DNA of 64,000 bases from Prevotella sp. tf2-5. GTDB lineage: Bacteria > Bacteroidota > Bacteroidia > Bacteroidales > Bacteroidaceae. Location: NCBI RefSeq assembly GCF_900115435.1, contig NZ_FOWK01000002.1:310001-374000 (forward strand). Direction: 5' to 3'. Of the stretch, positions 52,106 to 60,658 are shown in pieces (the stretch's first letter is position 1; each line of letters begins with the position of its first letter). The notes under the pieces are model-generated. The model ran no database searches, had not been told where the DNA came from, and worked only from the letters and a program-made list of their open reading frames with translations. The position numbers and the translations under genes are program-made.

Positions 52106-55062
52106 TGGATCAAACCATAAGAACTCCAGAGCAGCAGCCTTCGACAGTCCGAGTGGCTCCCATGGGCGGGGCAAAGGCGGGGGATTCTACTTATATTCCT
52201 GGTAGAAGTAAGCCTTCCTCTTCTTCTTCGAATGATGCTGGTGACTTTGTTATTAAAGGGAAAGTCTATCATAACCTCAAATGCCTGAGTGATAATTCCG
52301 GTGAGGCACAAGTGTTCCTGGTAGAGTGTGACCAGGTGCGGATGGTGTTGAAGATCTACTATCCGAACTTCACCATCAAGAAGACCTTGTTGCGTATCAT
52401 CCAGAGCTTCGGCATGGAGACCATCGTGAAAATCTATGATTATGGAAAGACGTATGTGGATGGCAAGAACCGTGACTATGAGTTGATGGAGTACCTGGAG
52501 GGAGGCACCCTCGCAGGTTATGACCTGGACGGTGACTTTAACCAGTTCCGGCGTATCGCCCTGCAGGCTGCCGCCACTCTTGCCTACTGCCATAACAGTA
52601 ATATCATCCATAAGGACATCAAACCGGGCAACTTCTTCTTCCGTGACGAGAAGCATCAGGAGATCGTGTTGGGAGACTTCGGTATCTCCAGCGTGCTGGA
52701 TAATGACGAGCGCGTCCACAAGACGACACAGGCTCGTACACCGGTCTATGCGGCTCCGGAGATGTACAATGATGTCATTGACGGTGAGGTGGAGATAACA
52801 CCCTCCGTGGATTTCTATTCTTTGGGTATTACGCTGATGACACTTTGGCTGGGTGAGAATCCGTTGAACCAGAATGAGCGGGTGATGATGCGCAAGAAGA
52901 ACGAGGGTCGTCTGCCCCGCATCAATGAGTTGCCTGACCGTGTGAAGATGCTGATACAGGGTCTCACCTCTGTCAATCCCCAGAAACGATGGAAATATGA
53001 CGAGGTGGAGCGCTGGTTCTTGGGTGAGGACGTGGAAGTGGATATCTCCTCACCGATCCTGAAATACCGCAGCTTTATCGTCGACCCGGAGAAGAACCTC
53101 GTCGCCGATAACGTCCATGAGCTGATACCCTTGCTATTGGACAACGAGCGTCTCGCCATCAATTATTTGTATAATGGCAGGATCGCCGGTTGGCTGGAGC
53201 AGTGTGGTAACGTGAAGCTCAGTTCCGTTGTCAAGGACATCGTCGTCAACCGCTATCCTGCTGACCAGCATGCGGGACTGATGGCGGCGGTGTATGTGAT
53301 GGAGCCTACCTATCCTTACCGTGACCTGCACGGCAACCTCTGCGATGACCTGCATAGCGTCAGCATTTCTGTGTTAAGCTACCAGGAAGAGTACTCCATC
53401 GCGCTGAGGAATCCCAATGATACGTTATTCCTCTACCTGGAGTCACACTCCAAGGCGAATGTGGACAGGCTCCGCTCTTATTTCTCCGAGAAGGATTTCG
53501 ACGGACGTGTAGCCATCATGCGCACGGTCTATGAGTTTGACAAGGATATTCCTTTCCTGAACCAGTATCCTTCCGCCACCTTACAGGAGATCGTCCATTC
53601 CTTCGGCTATGAGGACTGCTCTGAGGACGCATGGATATCCTTGAGCGACGGCAGACTGTTGTCGTGGATGTATTGCCATGAGGACCGTATGGCGTGTGAG
53701 GCGTTACGTATCCTGACAAATGGACAGAAACCTTCCCGCTCGTTGGGGTATAAGGTACTGTATAACATCGACCGTGACGCTGCTTTCGACTTACAGGAGG
53801 CAGACACACCATATCGTGTCGGCGCGTTGCTGGCACAGCAGATGCAGCAGTGGCAGCATTTGAGCGAGAAGGAGTTCAACGAGGTCATCAAGGACTTCTC
53901 CGACCCGAATGGACGCTTCGCCTATTTCGCCCAGTTGCATGGATGGTATGAGCAACTGAACCAGGCACGTGCCTGCTTTGACCTGAAGAGTGCGGAGAAT
54001 ACCGAGCGCCTGGGTGTCTATGACTTACGGACGGCGGCATATCGCTTCTGCCGTATCCTTGGTGCCCGTCCCACCTATATGCTGGATGACGGCATGGAAC
54101 TGACTGAGGGACTGACTATCGACAAGATCGGTCATCGCCCGGAGATGGTCCAGGAGTTGAAGCGGGGCGCCTTGAAACAGTGGCTCTCCATCTTCTACCA
54201 TGAGGATCCTGAGAAAGACTTCAGTGAGGCTTATTCCTATGAGCGTTGTCTGGAGCGTTGGATCCTGATGCTGGGAGAGATAGACCCCAACCAGCCTTAC
54301 TTTAAGCGTTTCGGCACTGCCAAGGAGGAGACGGCAGCAAAGTACACAGAGGTACGGCAGCGTTTCTTTAAGGCGAAGAATAAGGAAAAGACATGGCGTA
54401 TGGTCTTCTATTCGTTATGTGGTGTCTGGATACTCTTCGTCCTGCTCTTCGGTGTTAACAGCCGTGAGTATCTGCTGGATCACCCGGGGATGGCTATCGT
54501 ATTGCCTCTTGGTGGTATGTCGGCAATTATAATAGGTACACGTGCCTTTTTTAAAGGATATGGATTTGTCTTCTCATGCTTGTGGGGTCTGTTGGGAATC
54601 CTTTCCTCCTATATCCCTGTGATCATATTAAGATATGTCAACAACTCCTCACCGAGTCTCTTCATACCGGTCATTATTCTCATTACACTTGTTTATATGG
54701 CGATCTGTCATTTCACGGACTTCCGTGCCGACACCAATAGTGAGAATCTCCTGATCTCTGAGGTGATGGATGATGATATCAAGTCTTCCCTGTTAGAACC
54801 ATTATACTATACTTTCAAGGAAAAGAAGTTCAAGTTCAAAGGTTCCAACTTCGGCCTGTTAGATGACGTGACCAATCAGGTGCGCTCCTTGAGTGGGGAG
54901 TCCGTGATGCACTATATCTTATGGTCGGCACTAGTGGGAATAATGTTGATGGAGTTAGTGTTATTCAGTCGCAATCTGTTGAATGTGAATAATCCGAATC
55001 TGGATAGCTGGAAACTGAAACCGTCGGCTGTGGTTAAACAAATACAAAAGGACGTGGAATAA
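52105..55062 (+). CDS. Membrane-anchored Ser/Thr protein kinase
   Basis: 985 residues. A disordered Ser-rich N-terminus (30-45) precedes a Hanks-type kinase domain (about 50-310) with ATP-binding Lys83 (VLKIYY), catalytic HKDIKPGN (Asp171), metal-binding DFG (191-193) and AAPEM (216-220). The catalytic residues are complete, so it should be active. A region of about 400 residues with no recognised domain follows, then about five hydrophobic helices between residues 765 and 970 (WILFVLLFGV, SALVGIMLMELVLF). This places the kinase in the cytoplasm, tethered by its C-terminus. PASTA-type extracellular sensors are absent. The AAA+ gene starts 2 bases later. Confidence 0.92.
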   Translation: MDQTIRTPEQQPSTVRVAPMGGAKAGDSTYIPGRSKPSSSSSNDAGDFVIKGKVYHNLKCLSDNSGEAQVFLVECDQVRMVLKIYYPNFTIKKTLLRIIQSFGMETIVKIYDYGKTYVDGKNRDYELMEYLEGGTLAGYDLDGDFNQFRRIALQAAATLAYCHNSNIIHKDIKPGNFFFRDEKHQEIVLGDFGISSVLDNDERVHKTTQARTPVYAAPEMYNDVIDGEVEITPSVDFYSLGITLMTLWLGENPLNQNERVMMRKKNEGRLPRINELPDRVKMLIQGLTSVNPQKRWKYDEVERWFLGEDVEVDISSPILKYRSFIVDPEKNLVADNVHELIPLLLDNERLAINYLYNGRIAGWLEQCGNVKLSSVVKDIVVNRYPADQHAGLMAAVYVMEPTYPYRDLHGNLCDDLHSVSISVLSYQEEYSIALRNPNDTLFLYLESHSKANVDRLRSYFSEKDFDGRVAIMRTVYEFDKDIPFLNQYPSATLQEIVHSFGYEDCSEDAWISLSDGRLLSWMYCHEDRMACEALRILTNGQKPSRSLGYKVLYNIDRDAAFDLQEADTPYRVGALLAQQMQQWQHLSEKEFNEVIKDFSDPNGRFAYFAQLHGWYEQLNQARACFDLKSAENTERLGVYDLRTAAYRFCRILGARPTYMLDDGMELTEGLTIDKIGHRPEMVQELKRGALKQWLSIFYHEDPEKDFSEAYSYERCLERWILMLGEIDPNQPYFKRFGTAKEETAAKYTEVRQRFFKAKNKEKTWRMVFYSLCGVWILFVLLFGVNSREYLLDHPGMAIVLPLGGMSAIIIGTRAFFKGYGFVFSCLWGLLGILSSYIPVIILRYVNNSSPSLFIPVIILITLVYMAICHFTDFRADTNSENLLISEVMDDDIKSSLLEPLYYTFKEKKFKFKGSNFGLLDDVTNQVRSLSGESVMHYILWSALVGIMLMELVLFSRNLLNVNNPNLDSWKLKPSAVVKQIQKDVE

Positions 55063-55064
55063 TT

Positions 55065-58000
55065 ATGGTTTGTGAGCATTGTCATAAAGAAAACCGTTCG
55101 ATAGCGAAGTTCTGTAAGTGGTGTGGTAAACCCCTGATCTCCCAGAACGTTCTCGACCAGTTGGTAGGTCTTGATGATGTAAAGAAACAGCTCAAGACTG
55201 TTGTCGATACCTATACCTATCTCCATTCCCGTAAGGACATTATGAAGGTGCGCCTGAGCGTGAATGCCATTATCATCGGTGAGACGGGAACGGGTAAGAC
55301 CGCCCTGTCGGAGATTATCAGGGATTATTTCTATCAGCATAAGATCATCGACAAGCCGAAGCTGACGATGGTGGATGCTGTCGATTACCAGCGGTTTGTC
55401 GACAAGTGGGACGACAATATCAAGAAGGCAAAGGACGGTATCCTGTTCTTTGATAACGTGCAGAAGCTGTTGCCGGACCGTTATTCTAACCAGGTGAACC
55501 CGCTCGATAAGTTGTTCGTGGAGATGGATAAGTGGGACGATAACCCTATCGTCATCATCTCCGGTTTACCCAAGGGACTGGATGACTTCCTGGTGAATAA
55601 CCCTGCCGCCCAGAACCGTTTCAAATATATCTTCCGACTGCCGACTCCCGGTTTCTCGGAGTTGTGTGATGTCTGCAAACAGGAGCTGCGCGTCAAATAT
55701 GGTATTTCCGCCTATACTCCTGAGGCAGAGCATAAACTGGAACGCTATTTCCAGTATCAGGTCAAGATCAAGGACGACACATTTGGCTACCGCCACCTTG
55801 CCGTGAAGACGGCGGAGGATATCTTCACGTCATTTATCAGCAGGGGTTCCGATGCCATCATGATAGAGGAGGGGGATATCCGTGGCTATGTGCCTGAGGA
55901 GCGTACGCTGGATGACATCCTCAGTGACCTGAACCAGTATATCGGTATGGACGAGGTGAAGAAGGCGGTCCGTGAGATCGCCTACTCGGTACAGAACAGT
56001 GTGCAGCGTGCCCAGCGCGGACTGGGAGAGCAGCAGAAGGCTGGTATCCATATCGTTCTGACAGGTAATCCCGGTACGGGTAAGACAACGATAGCCCGTA
56101 AGCTGGGAGAGATATTGGAGGCGATCGGCTATCTGGACAGCGGACATGTCGTAGAGTGCGACCGTGCCAAGATGGTCAGCCCGTATCAGGGTGAGACACC
56201 TAAGGTCGTCGACCGTCTGTGTGACAAGGCGATGGGCGGTATCCTCTTCGTGGACGAGGCTTATACCCTTGCCCCTGTCAGCCAGGGTGGTGACCGTGAC
56301 AACCAGGGTGCCCAGGCACTGGAGCAGTTGATGAAACGCATGGAGGACGACCGTGGCAAGTTTGTCGTTATCGCCGCCGGCTACCGCACGGAGATGGAGA
56401 ACCTGTTCCGTATCAACCCCGGTGTGCGCAGCCGTTTCAGTTACTTCCTGAATATCGACGACTATAATCCTGACGAGCTGTACCAGATCATGCAGGTCTT
56501 CGCCACGTCGAAGAAATATGTCTTCGCACCTGACGCGGAGGAGCTGACTCGTAAGATGATCAAGGAGATGTATGACTCCCGTGACAAGGACTTCGCTAAC
56601 GGACGTACCATGCGCCAGTTGTTCGACAAGATCACGGCAAAGCAGGCGGAGCGTCTGCAGAAGGAGGATATGTCGACGAAGACCAACGAGGAGTTGATGA
56701 CCATCACACAGGAGGATATCCCGTACGAGGCTCCGAAGACCGTCGACTATACCGAGTGTCTGGAGAAACTCAACGGTATGGTGGGCTTGTCGGCTGTCAA
56801 GCAGGAGATCTCCAACCTTGCCGCCTTCCTCAACCTACAGATACGTCGTGGGGAGACCAATACGTTCCAGGGAAAGCATTATGTCTTCACGGGTAATCCC
56901 GGTACTGGTAAGACAACGGTCGCACGTATCATGGCGGATGTGTTCCGTACACTGGGTATCCTCTCCAGGGGACAGCTGGTGGAGTGTGACCGTAGCAAAC
57001 TCGTATCCGGCTACTCCGGACAGACAGCGATCAAGACGAATCAGTTGATAGACTCTGCGATGGGTGGCGTGTTGTTCATCGACGAGGCGTATACCTTGAA
57101 GTCTGGTGATAACGACTCCTTCGGAGGTGAGGCTATTGACACGTTGCTCAAGCGACTGGAGGACGACCGTGGCAAGTTCATCTGTATCGTTGCCGGTTAC
57201 ACCGACCAGATGCACGACTTTATCGATACCAACCCGGGACTGAAGAGCCGCTTCACACAGACGATACATTTCGACGACTATACCCCGGATGAGTTGACAC
57301 AGATATTCATCAATCTTGCCAAGGGTAAGAACTTCACCGTTGATGACACCACCCGCGATGCGGTACACCGCCAGTTCGAACAGTTGTACCTGCGTCGTGA
57401 CAAGAACTTCGGTAATGCCCGTGAGGCACGTCGCATCTTCGATGCCGCTGTCGAGAAACAGAGTCAGCGCCTGATGGCGGAGGTGAACAACCCCGACTTC
57501 AAGGACGAGGATATGTACCGTATCACGGAGGCGGACCTCGCCGTTCAGCAGAGCGAGAAGGTACGTCCGCTCGATGAGGTGCTCAACGAGCTCGACGAGT
57601 TCATTGGTATGCGCTCTGTCAAGAACATGATCCGTCGCCTCGCCGTACAGAGCATGTTCATGAAGCAGCGTGCCGCCATGGGTGCCGGTAAGGTACAGCA
57701 GATGGCGATGAACTTCATCCTGACGGGTAATCCCGGTACGGGTAAGACCTCTATCGCCCGTAAGATGGGTGAGGTGCTGCAGAGTATGGAGATCCTGCCC
57801 ACCAGTCGTGTCATCGAGGCAAGTCGTGCCACCCTAGTAGGTAAATATATGGGTGAGACCCCGAAGATCGTCAATAACATGTGTGACAAGGCGATGGGCG
57901 GTATCCTGTTCATCGACGAGGCATACACCCTGTCGTCGGAGAACGACCAGTATGGCAAGGAAGCCATCGACACCCTGATGAAGCGCATGGAGGATGACCG

Positions 58001-58382
58001 TGGTAAGTTCGTGGTCATCGCCGCTGGCTATCAGAAGGAGATGGAGGACTTCATGAATGTCAACCCGGGTCTTGCCAGTCGCTTCACCCATAAGATGCAT
58101 ATAGAGGACTATAACGAGGACGAGCTGCTTGCCATTTACAAGAAGATGGCGTCGAAGGACAACTACACGTTGTCGCCCGCAGCAGAGTTCAAGTTGATGG
58201 ATCTGATCTGCCGTAAGGTTGTCAGCAAGAGCGACTCCTTCGGTAATGCCCGTGAGATGCGTAACATGCTTGATGAAACAATCCAGCAGTTGTCTGTCCG
58301 TGTAAGTGAAATGCCTCAGAGTGAGGTGACACAGGAGACTTACCAGATGATTATGCCGGAAGATATAAAGGATGAGTTATGA
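55065..58382 (+). CDS. Four-domain AAA+ ATPase (CbbX/SpoVK-like) with N-terminal zinc ribbon
   Basis: 1105 residues. A zinc ribbon (CEHC...CKWC, residues 3-20) is followed by four AAA+ modules with Walker A at 72-79 (GETGTGKT), 334-341, 610-617 and 888-895 (all GNPGTGKT). Modules 2-4 have Walker B FVDEAYTL/FIDEAYTL and arginine-finger regions (NPGVRSRF, NPGLKSRF, NPGLASRF), as in CbbX, SpoVK and EccA remodellers. Module 1 has Walker B ILFFDN instead of DE and is probably inactive or regulatory. Four tandem copies in one chain are unusual; CbbX itself has one and works as a hexamer. It likely remodels or assembles a protein complex under kinase control. The next gene overlaps it by 4 bases (ATGA). 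Confidence 0.92.
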   Translation: MVCEHCHKENRSIAKFCKWCGKPLISQNVLDQLVGLDDVKKQLKTVVDTYTYLHSRKDIMKVRLSVNAIIIGETGTGKTALSEIIRDYFYQHKIIDKPKLTMVDAVDYQRFVDKWDDNIKKAKDGILFFDNVQKLLPDRYSNQVNPLDKLFVEMDKWDDNPIVIISGLPKGLDDFLVNNPAAQNRFKYIFRLPTPGFSELCDVCKQELRVKYGISAYTPEAEHKLERYFQYQVKIKDDTFGYRHLAVKTAEDIFTSFISRGSDAIMIEEGDIRGYVPEERTLDDILSDLNQYIGMDEVKKAVREIAYSVQNSVQRAQRGLGEQQKAGIHIVLTGNPGTGKTTIARKLGEILEAIGYLDSGHVVECDRAKMVSPYQGETPKVVDRLCDKAMGGILFVDEAYTLAPVSQGGDRDNQGAQALEQLMKRMEDDRGKFVVIAAGYRTEMENLFRINPGVRSRFSYFLNIDDYNPDELYQIMQVFATSKKYVFAPDAEELTRKMIKEMYDSRDKDFANGRTMRQLFDKITAKQAERLQKEDMSTKTNEELMTITQEDIPYEAPKTVDYTECLEKLNGMVGLSAVKQEISNLAAFLNLQIRRGETNTFQGKHYVFTGNPGTGKTTVARIMADVFRTLGILSRGQLVECDRSKLVSGYSGQTAIKTNQLIDSAMGGVLFIDEAYTLKSGDNDSFGGEAIDTLLKRLEDDRGKFICIVAGYTDQMHDFIDTNPGLKSRFTQTIHFDDYTPDELTQIFINLAKGKNFTVDDTTRDAVHRQFEQLYLRRDKNFGNAREARRIFDAAVEKQSQRLMAEVNNPDFKDEDMYRITEADLAVQQSEKVRPLDEVLNELDEFIGMRSVKNMIRRLAVQSMFMKQRAAMGAGKVQQMAMNFILTGNPGTGKTSIARKMGEVLQSMEILPTSRVIEASRATLVGKYMGETPKIVNNMCDKAMGGILFIDEAYTLSSENDQYGKEAIDTLMKRMEDDRGKFVVIAAGYQKEMEDFMNVNPGLASRFTHKMHIEDYNEDELLAIYKKMASKDNYTLSPAAEFKLMDLICRKVVSKSDSFGNAREMRNMLDETIQQLSVRVSEMPQSEVTQETYQMIMPEDIKDEL

Positions 58383-58948
58383 TTATATGTCCAAGTTGTA
58401 GAGAGGAGATAGAAGAGCAGTCATGCTACTGTGACCAGTGTGGTCAGGCTTTACAATATTGCTCCAATTGTGGTCGTGTAGGTACAGGACGGCGTTGTAC
58501 ATTCTGTGGCGGTTTGATGGCGGCACCAGGTGCGGAACCGGAGAGCGCCAGCGTAGCGAGCGCCCATCCCACCGCTGCGGATATCAGCCGTACCTTCGCG
58601 TCAGAGCGGAATCATGGAACGCCTCCTCCTGATGTCCAGATACAGGGGATCCCCACGCTGACACTGTACAATCCTTCCTTGAACATCCGTATGGTAGGTA
58701 TCAATGGTGCCATCATCGGACGCAGACAAGGACCGTACCAGCAGATGTTCGAGGGTAATATGTTTGTGTCGGGTGCCCATGCGCAACTGATTTACAAACC
58801 AGATTCCGGATGGTGCATCATCGACAAGCATTCCTCCAATGGCACGAAGCTCAATGACCGTGAGTTGTTACCAGACATCCCCATGTCTATCAAGAGCGGT
58901 GACATCGTGTCTTTGGCAAATATTAACTTGCAGGTTACCGTCAGCTGA
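58379..58948 (+). CDS. Zinc-ribbon and FHA-domain protein
   Basis: 189 residues. Two N-terminal zinc ribbons (CPSC...CDQC at 4-21 and CSNC...CTFC at 28-43), a Pro/Ala linker (45-95), then a C-terminal FHA domain. The FHA domain has the phospho-Thr-binding residues: Gly-Arg of IIGRRQGP (113-), SGAHAQL (131-), and SSNGTKLND (152-). FHA domains bind phospho-threonine peptides, so this is the likely reader of the cassette kinase's marks, with the zinc ribbons linking it to the other ribbon-bearing members. Its start overlaps the AAA+ stop. Confidence 0.9.
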   Translation: MIICPSCREEIEEQSCYCDQCGQALQYCSNCGRVGTGRRCTFCGGLMAAPGAEPESASVASAHPTAADISRTFASERNHGTPPPDVQIQGIPTLTLYNPSLNIRMVGINGAIIGRRQGPYQQMFEGNMFVSGAHAQLIYKPDSGWCIIDKHSSNGTKLNDRELLPDIPMSIKSGDIVSLANINLQVTVS

Positions 58949-58987
58949 CAGACCTGAGACGGATTAAGGATTGTATTTAGAAGTAAT

Positions 58988-59734
58988 ATGAGCAGAATCG
59001 TCATTACGGCGGCAAGTCGTGTGGGATGTGTGAGAAATAATAACGAGGACATGGTCTTCGCCTATGATAAGTTCGTACGTAGTGAGGCTTACCAGACGGA
59101 GTTCATGACGGAGAATGTCGACCGTTTCGTCATTGCCTTGGCTGACGGGATGGGGGGACATCTGGCTGGTGAGGTGGCGAGTGCCGATACCCTTGAGAAC
59201 TTACGCTTCTTTGTCTCTGACATGCCCAAAGGGCTTTCCGTCAGTGAGGTGAATAAGACCATGGAGGTATGGCTTGACTCCATCCATAAGATCATCACCT
59301 CCAAGGGACATGCCGACCCTTCCATGGAGGGGATGGGTACCACGCTCGTGGCTGTCATCTATTATGAGGGGAAGTATTTCTGGATCAACTGCGGCGACAG
59401 TCGTCTGTACCGCCTCCGTGACGGGAAACTGGCTCAGCTCACCACTGACCACTCGCTGAACACCCTGCGGGGTGAAAAGCGTCATTCCAATATAATCACC
59501 AACTGTATCGGTGCCGGCTGTAAGCATACCTATATGGATATGGTGGAGTTCACCGATGATTTCCGTCACGGTGATGTTTATATGGTATGCTCCGACGGGT
59601 TGAGCGACATGGTGAGCGACGACGTTATCGAGCAGATGATGATAAACGGTGTCTCCGCCAACCGCCTTTGTGAAGCTGCGATAGAGAAGGGAGGCTTCGA
59701 CAATGTCTCTGTTTGTGTTTTTTCTGTAATGTGA
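58988..59734 (+). CDS. PP2C-family Ser/Thr protein phosphatase
   Basis: 248 residues, catalytic domain only. Metal-binding motifs are complete: GCVRNNNEDMVF, ALADGMGGHLAGE, GMGTTLVAVI, NCGDSRLYRLRDGK, VCSDGLSDMV and FDNVSVCV. It would remove the phosphates placed by the kinase encoded three genes upstream, closing the cycle. It lies 39 bases after the FHA gene with no promoter visible, and 6 bases before metA. Confidence 0.95.
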   Translation: MSRIVITAASRVGCVRNNNEDMVFAYDKFVRSEAYQTEFMTENVDRFVIALADGMGGHLAGEVASADTLENLRFFVSDMPKGLSVSEVNKTMEVWLDSIHKIITSKGHADPSMEGMGTTLVAVIYYEGKYFWINCGDSRLYRLRDGKLAQLTTDHSLNTLRGEKRHSNIITNCIGAGCKHTYMDMVEFTDDFRHGDVYMVCSDGLSDMVSDDVIEQMMINGVSANRLCEAAIEKGGFDNVSVCVFSVM

Positions 59735-59740
59735 TAAATT

Positions 59741-60658
59741 ATGCCTTTAAGACTACCAGATAAATTACCCGCTATCGACCTGCTGAAGCAGGAGAATATC
59801 TTTGTGATGGACGACTCCCGCGCACACATGCAGGATATCCGTCCGTTGAAGATCGTCATCCTCAACCTCATGCCGTTGAAGATCACGACAGAGACCGACC
59901 TCATCCGTCTGCTGTCTAACACCCCGTTGCAGCTGGAGATCAGTTTCATGAAACTCCGCAGCCATACTCCGAAGAACACGCCTATCGAGCACATGATGAT
60001 GTTCTACCGTGACTTTGAGCAGATGCGCAAGGAGAAATATGACGGCATGATCATCACGGGAGCGCCGGTGGAGACACTCGACTTCGAGGAGGTGACCTAT
60101 TGGGATGAGATGAAGGACATCTTCGCATGGGCGCGCACGCACGTGACGAGTACCTTATATATATGTTGGGCGGCACAGGCTGGACTCTATTACCATTACG
60201 GAATCCCTAAATACCCGCTGCGGAAGAAGATGTTCGGTATCTTCCCGCAGATACCGCTGGAACCCCAGCTGCCCATCTTCCGGGGCTTCGACGATGTGTT
60301 CCAGATGCCGCATAGCCGCCATACGGAACTGCATCGTGAGGATATCCTTGCCAATCCGGCACTGACACTGATCGCTGAGTCACCGGACTGTGGCGTGTCG
60401 ATGGTGATGGCGCGCAACGGTCGTGAGTTCTTCATCACGGGACACCTGGAGTATGCGCCGAACACACTCGACAAGGAGTATAAGCGTGATAAGGATATCC
60501 GTGATGACGTGGAGCTCCCGAGGAATTACTACCGTGACGATAATCCTGCCAACGAGCCTCTGGTGACATGGCGTGCCCATGCCAACCTGCTCTATAGTAA
60601 CTGGATCAACTATTACGTCTATCAGGAGACACCATACGATATCAATCAGATTGAATGA
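59741..60658 (+). CDS. metA: Homoserine O-acyltransferase (MetA), predicted acetyl-CoA dependent
   Basis: 305 residues. It activates homoserine for methionine synthesis. The nucleophile Cys142 is in YICWAAQAGLYYHYGI, and His/Glu of the triad are in FITGHLEY. Although called homoserine O-succinyltransferase in E. coli, specificity is set at position 111: Gly for succinyl-CoA, Glu for acetyl-CoA. Here residue 111 is Glu (TGAPVETLDFE), which predicts O-acetylhomoserine as product. That matches the O-acetylhomoserine sulfhydrylase-like gene at 42810. It starts 6 bases after the PP2C gene. Confidence 0.95.
   Translation: MPLRLPDKLPAIDLLKQENIFVMDDSRAHMQDIRPLKIVILNLMPLKITTETDLIRLLSNTPLQLEISFMKLRSHTPKNTPIEHMMMFYRDFEQMRKEKYDGMIITGAPVETLDFEEVTYWDEMKDIFAWARTHVTSTLYICWAAQAGLYYHYGIPKYPLRKKMFGIFPQIPLEPQLPIFRGFDDVFQMPHSRHTELHREDILANPALTLIAESPDCGVSMVMARNGREFFITGHLEYAPNTLDKEYKRDKDIRDDVELPRNYYRDDNPANEPLVTWRAHANLLYSNWINYYVYQETPYDINQIE

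Noticed and set aside
51155..59734. TerY-P type tellurite/chemical resistance triad
   Set aside because: No vWA-domain protein and no Ter genes are present; kinase and PP2C alone are too general to assign it.
51155..59734. Type VI or ESX secretion locus
   Set aside because: FHA, kinase, PP2C and AAA+ genes fit in part, but no sheath, baseplate, FtsK-like ATPase or WXG100 gene is seen in the window.
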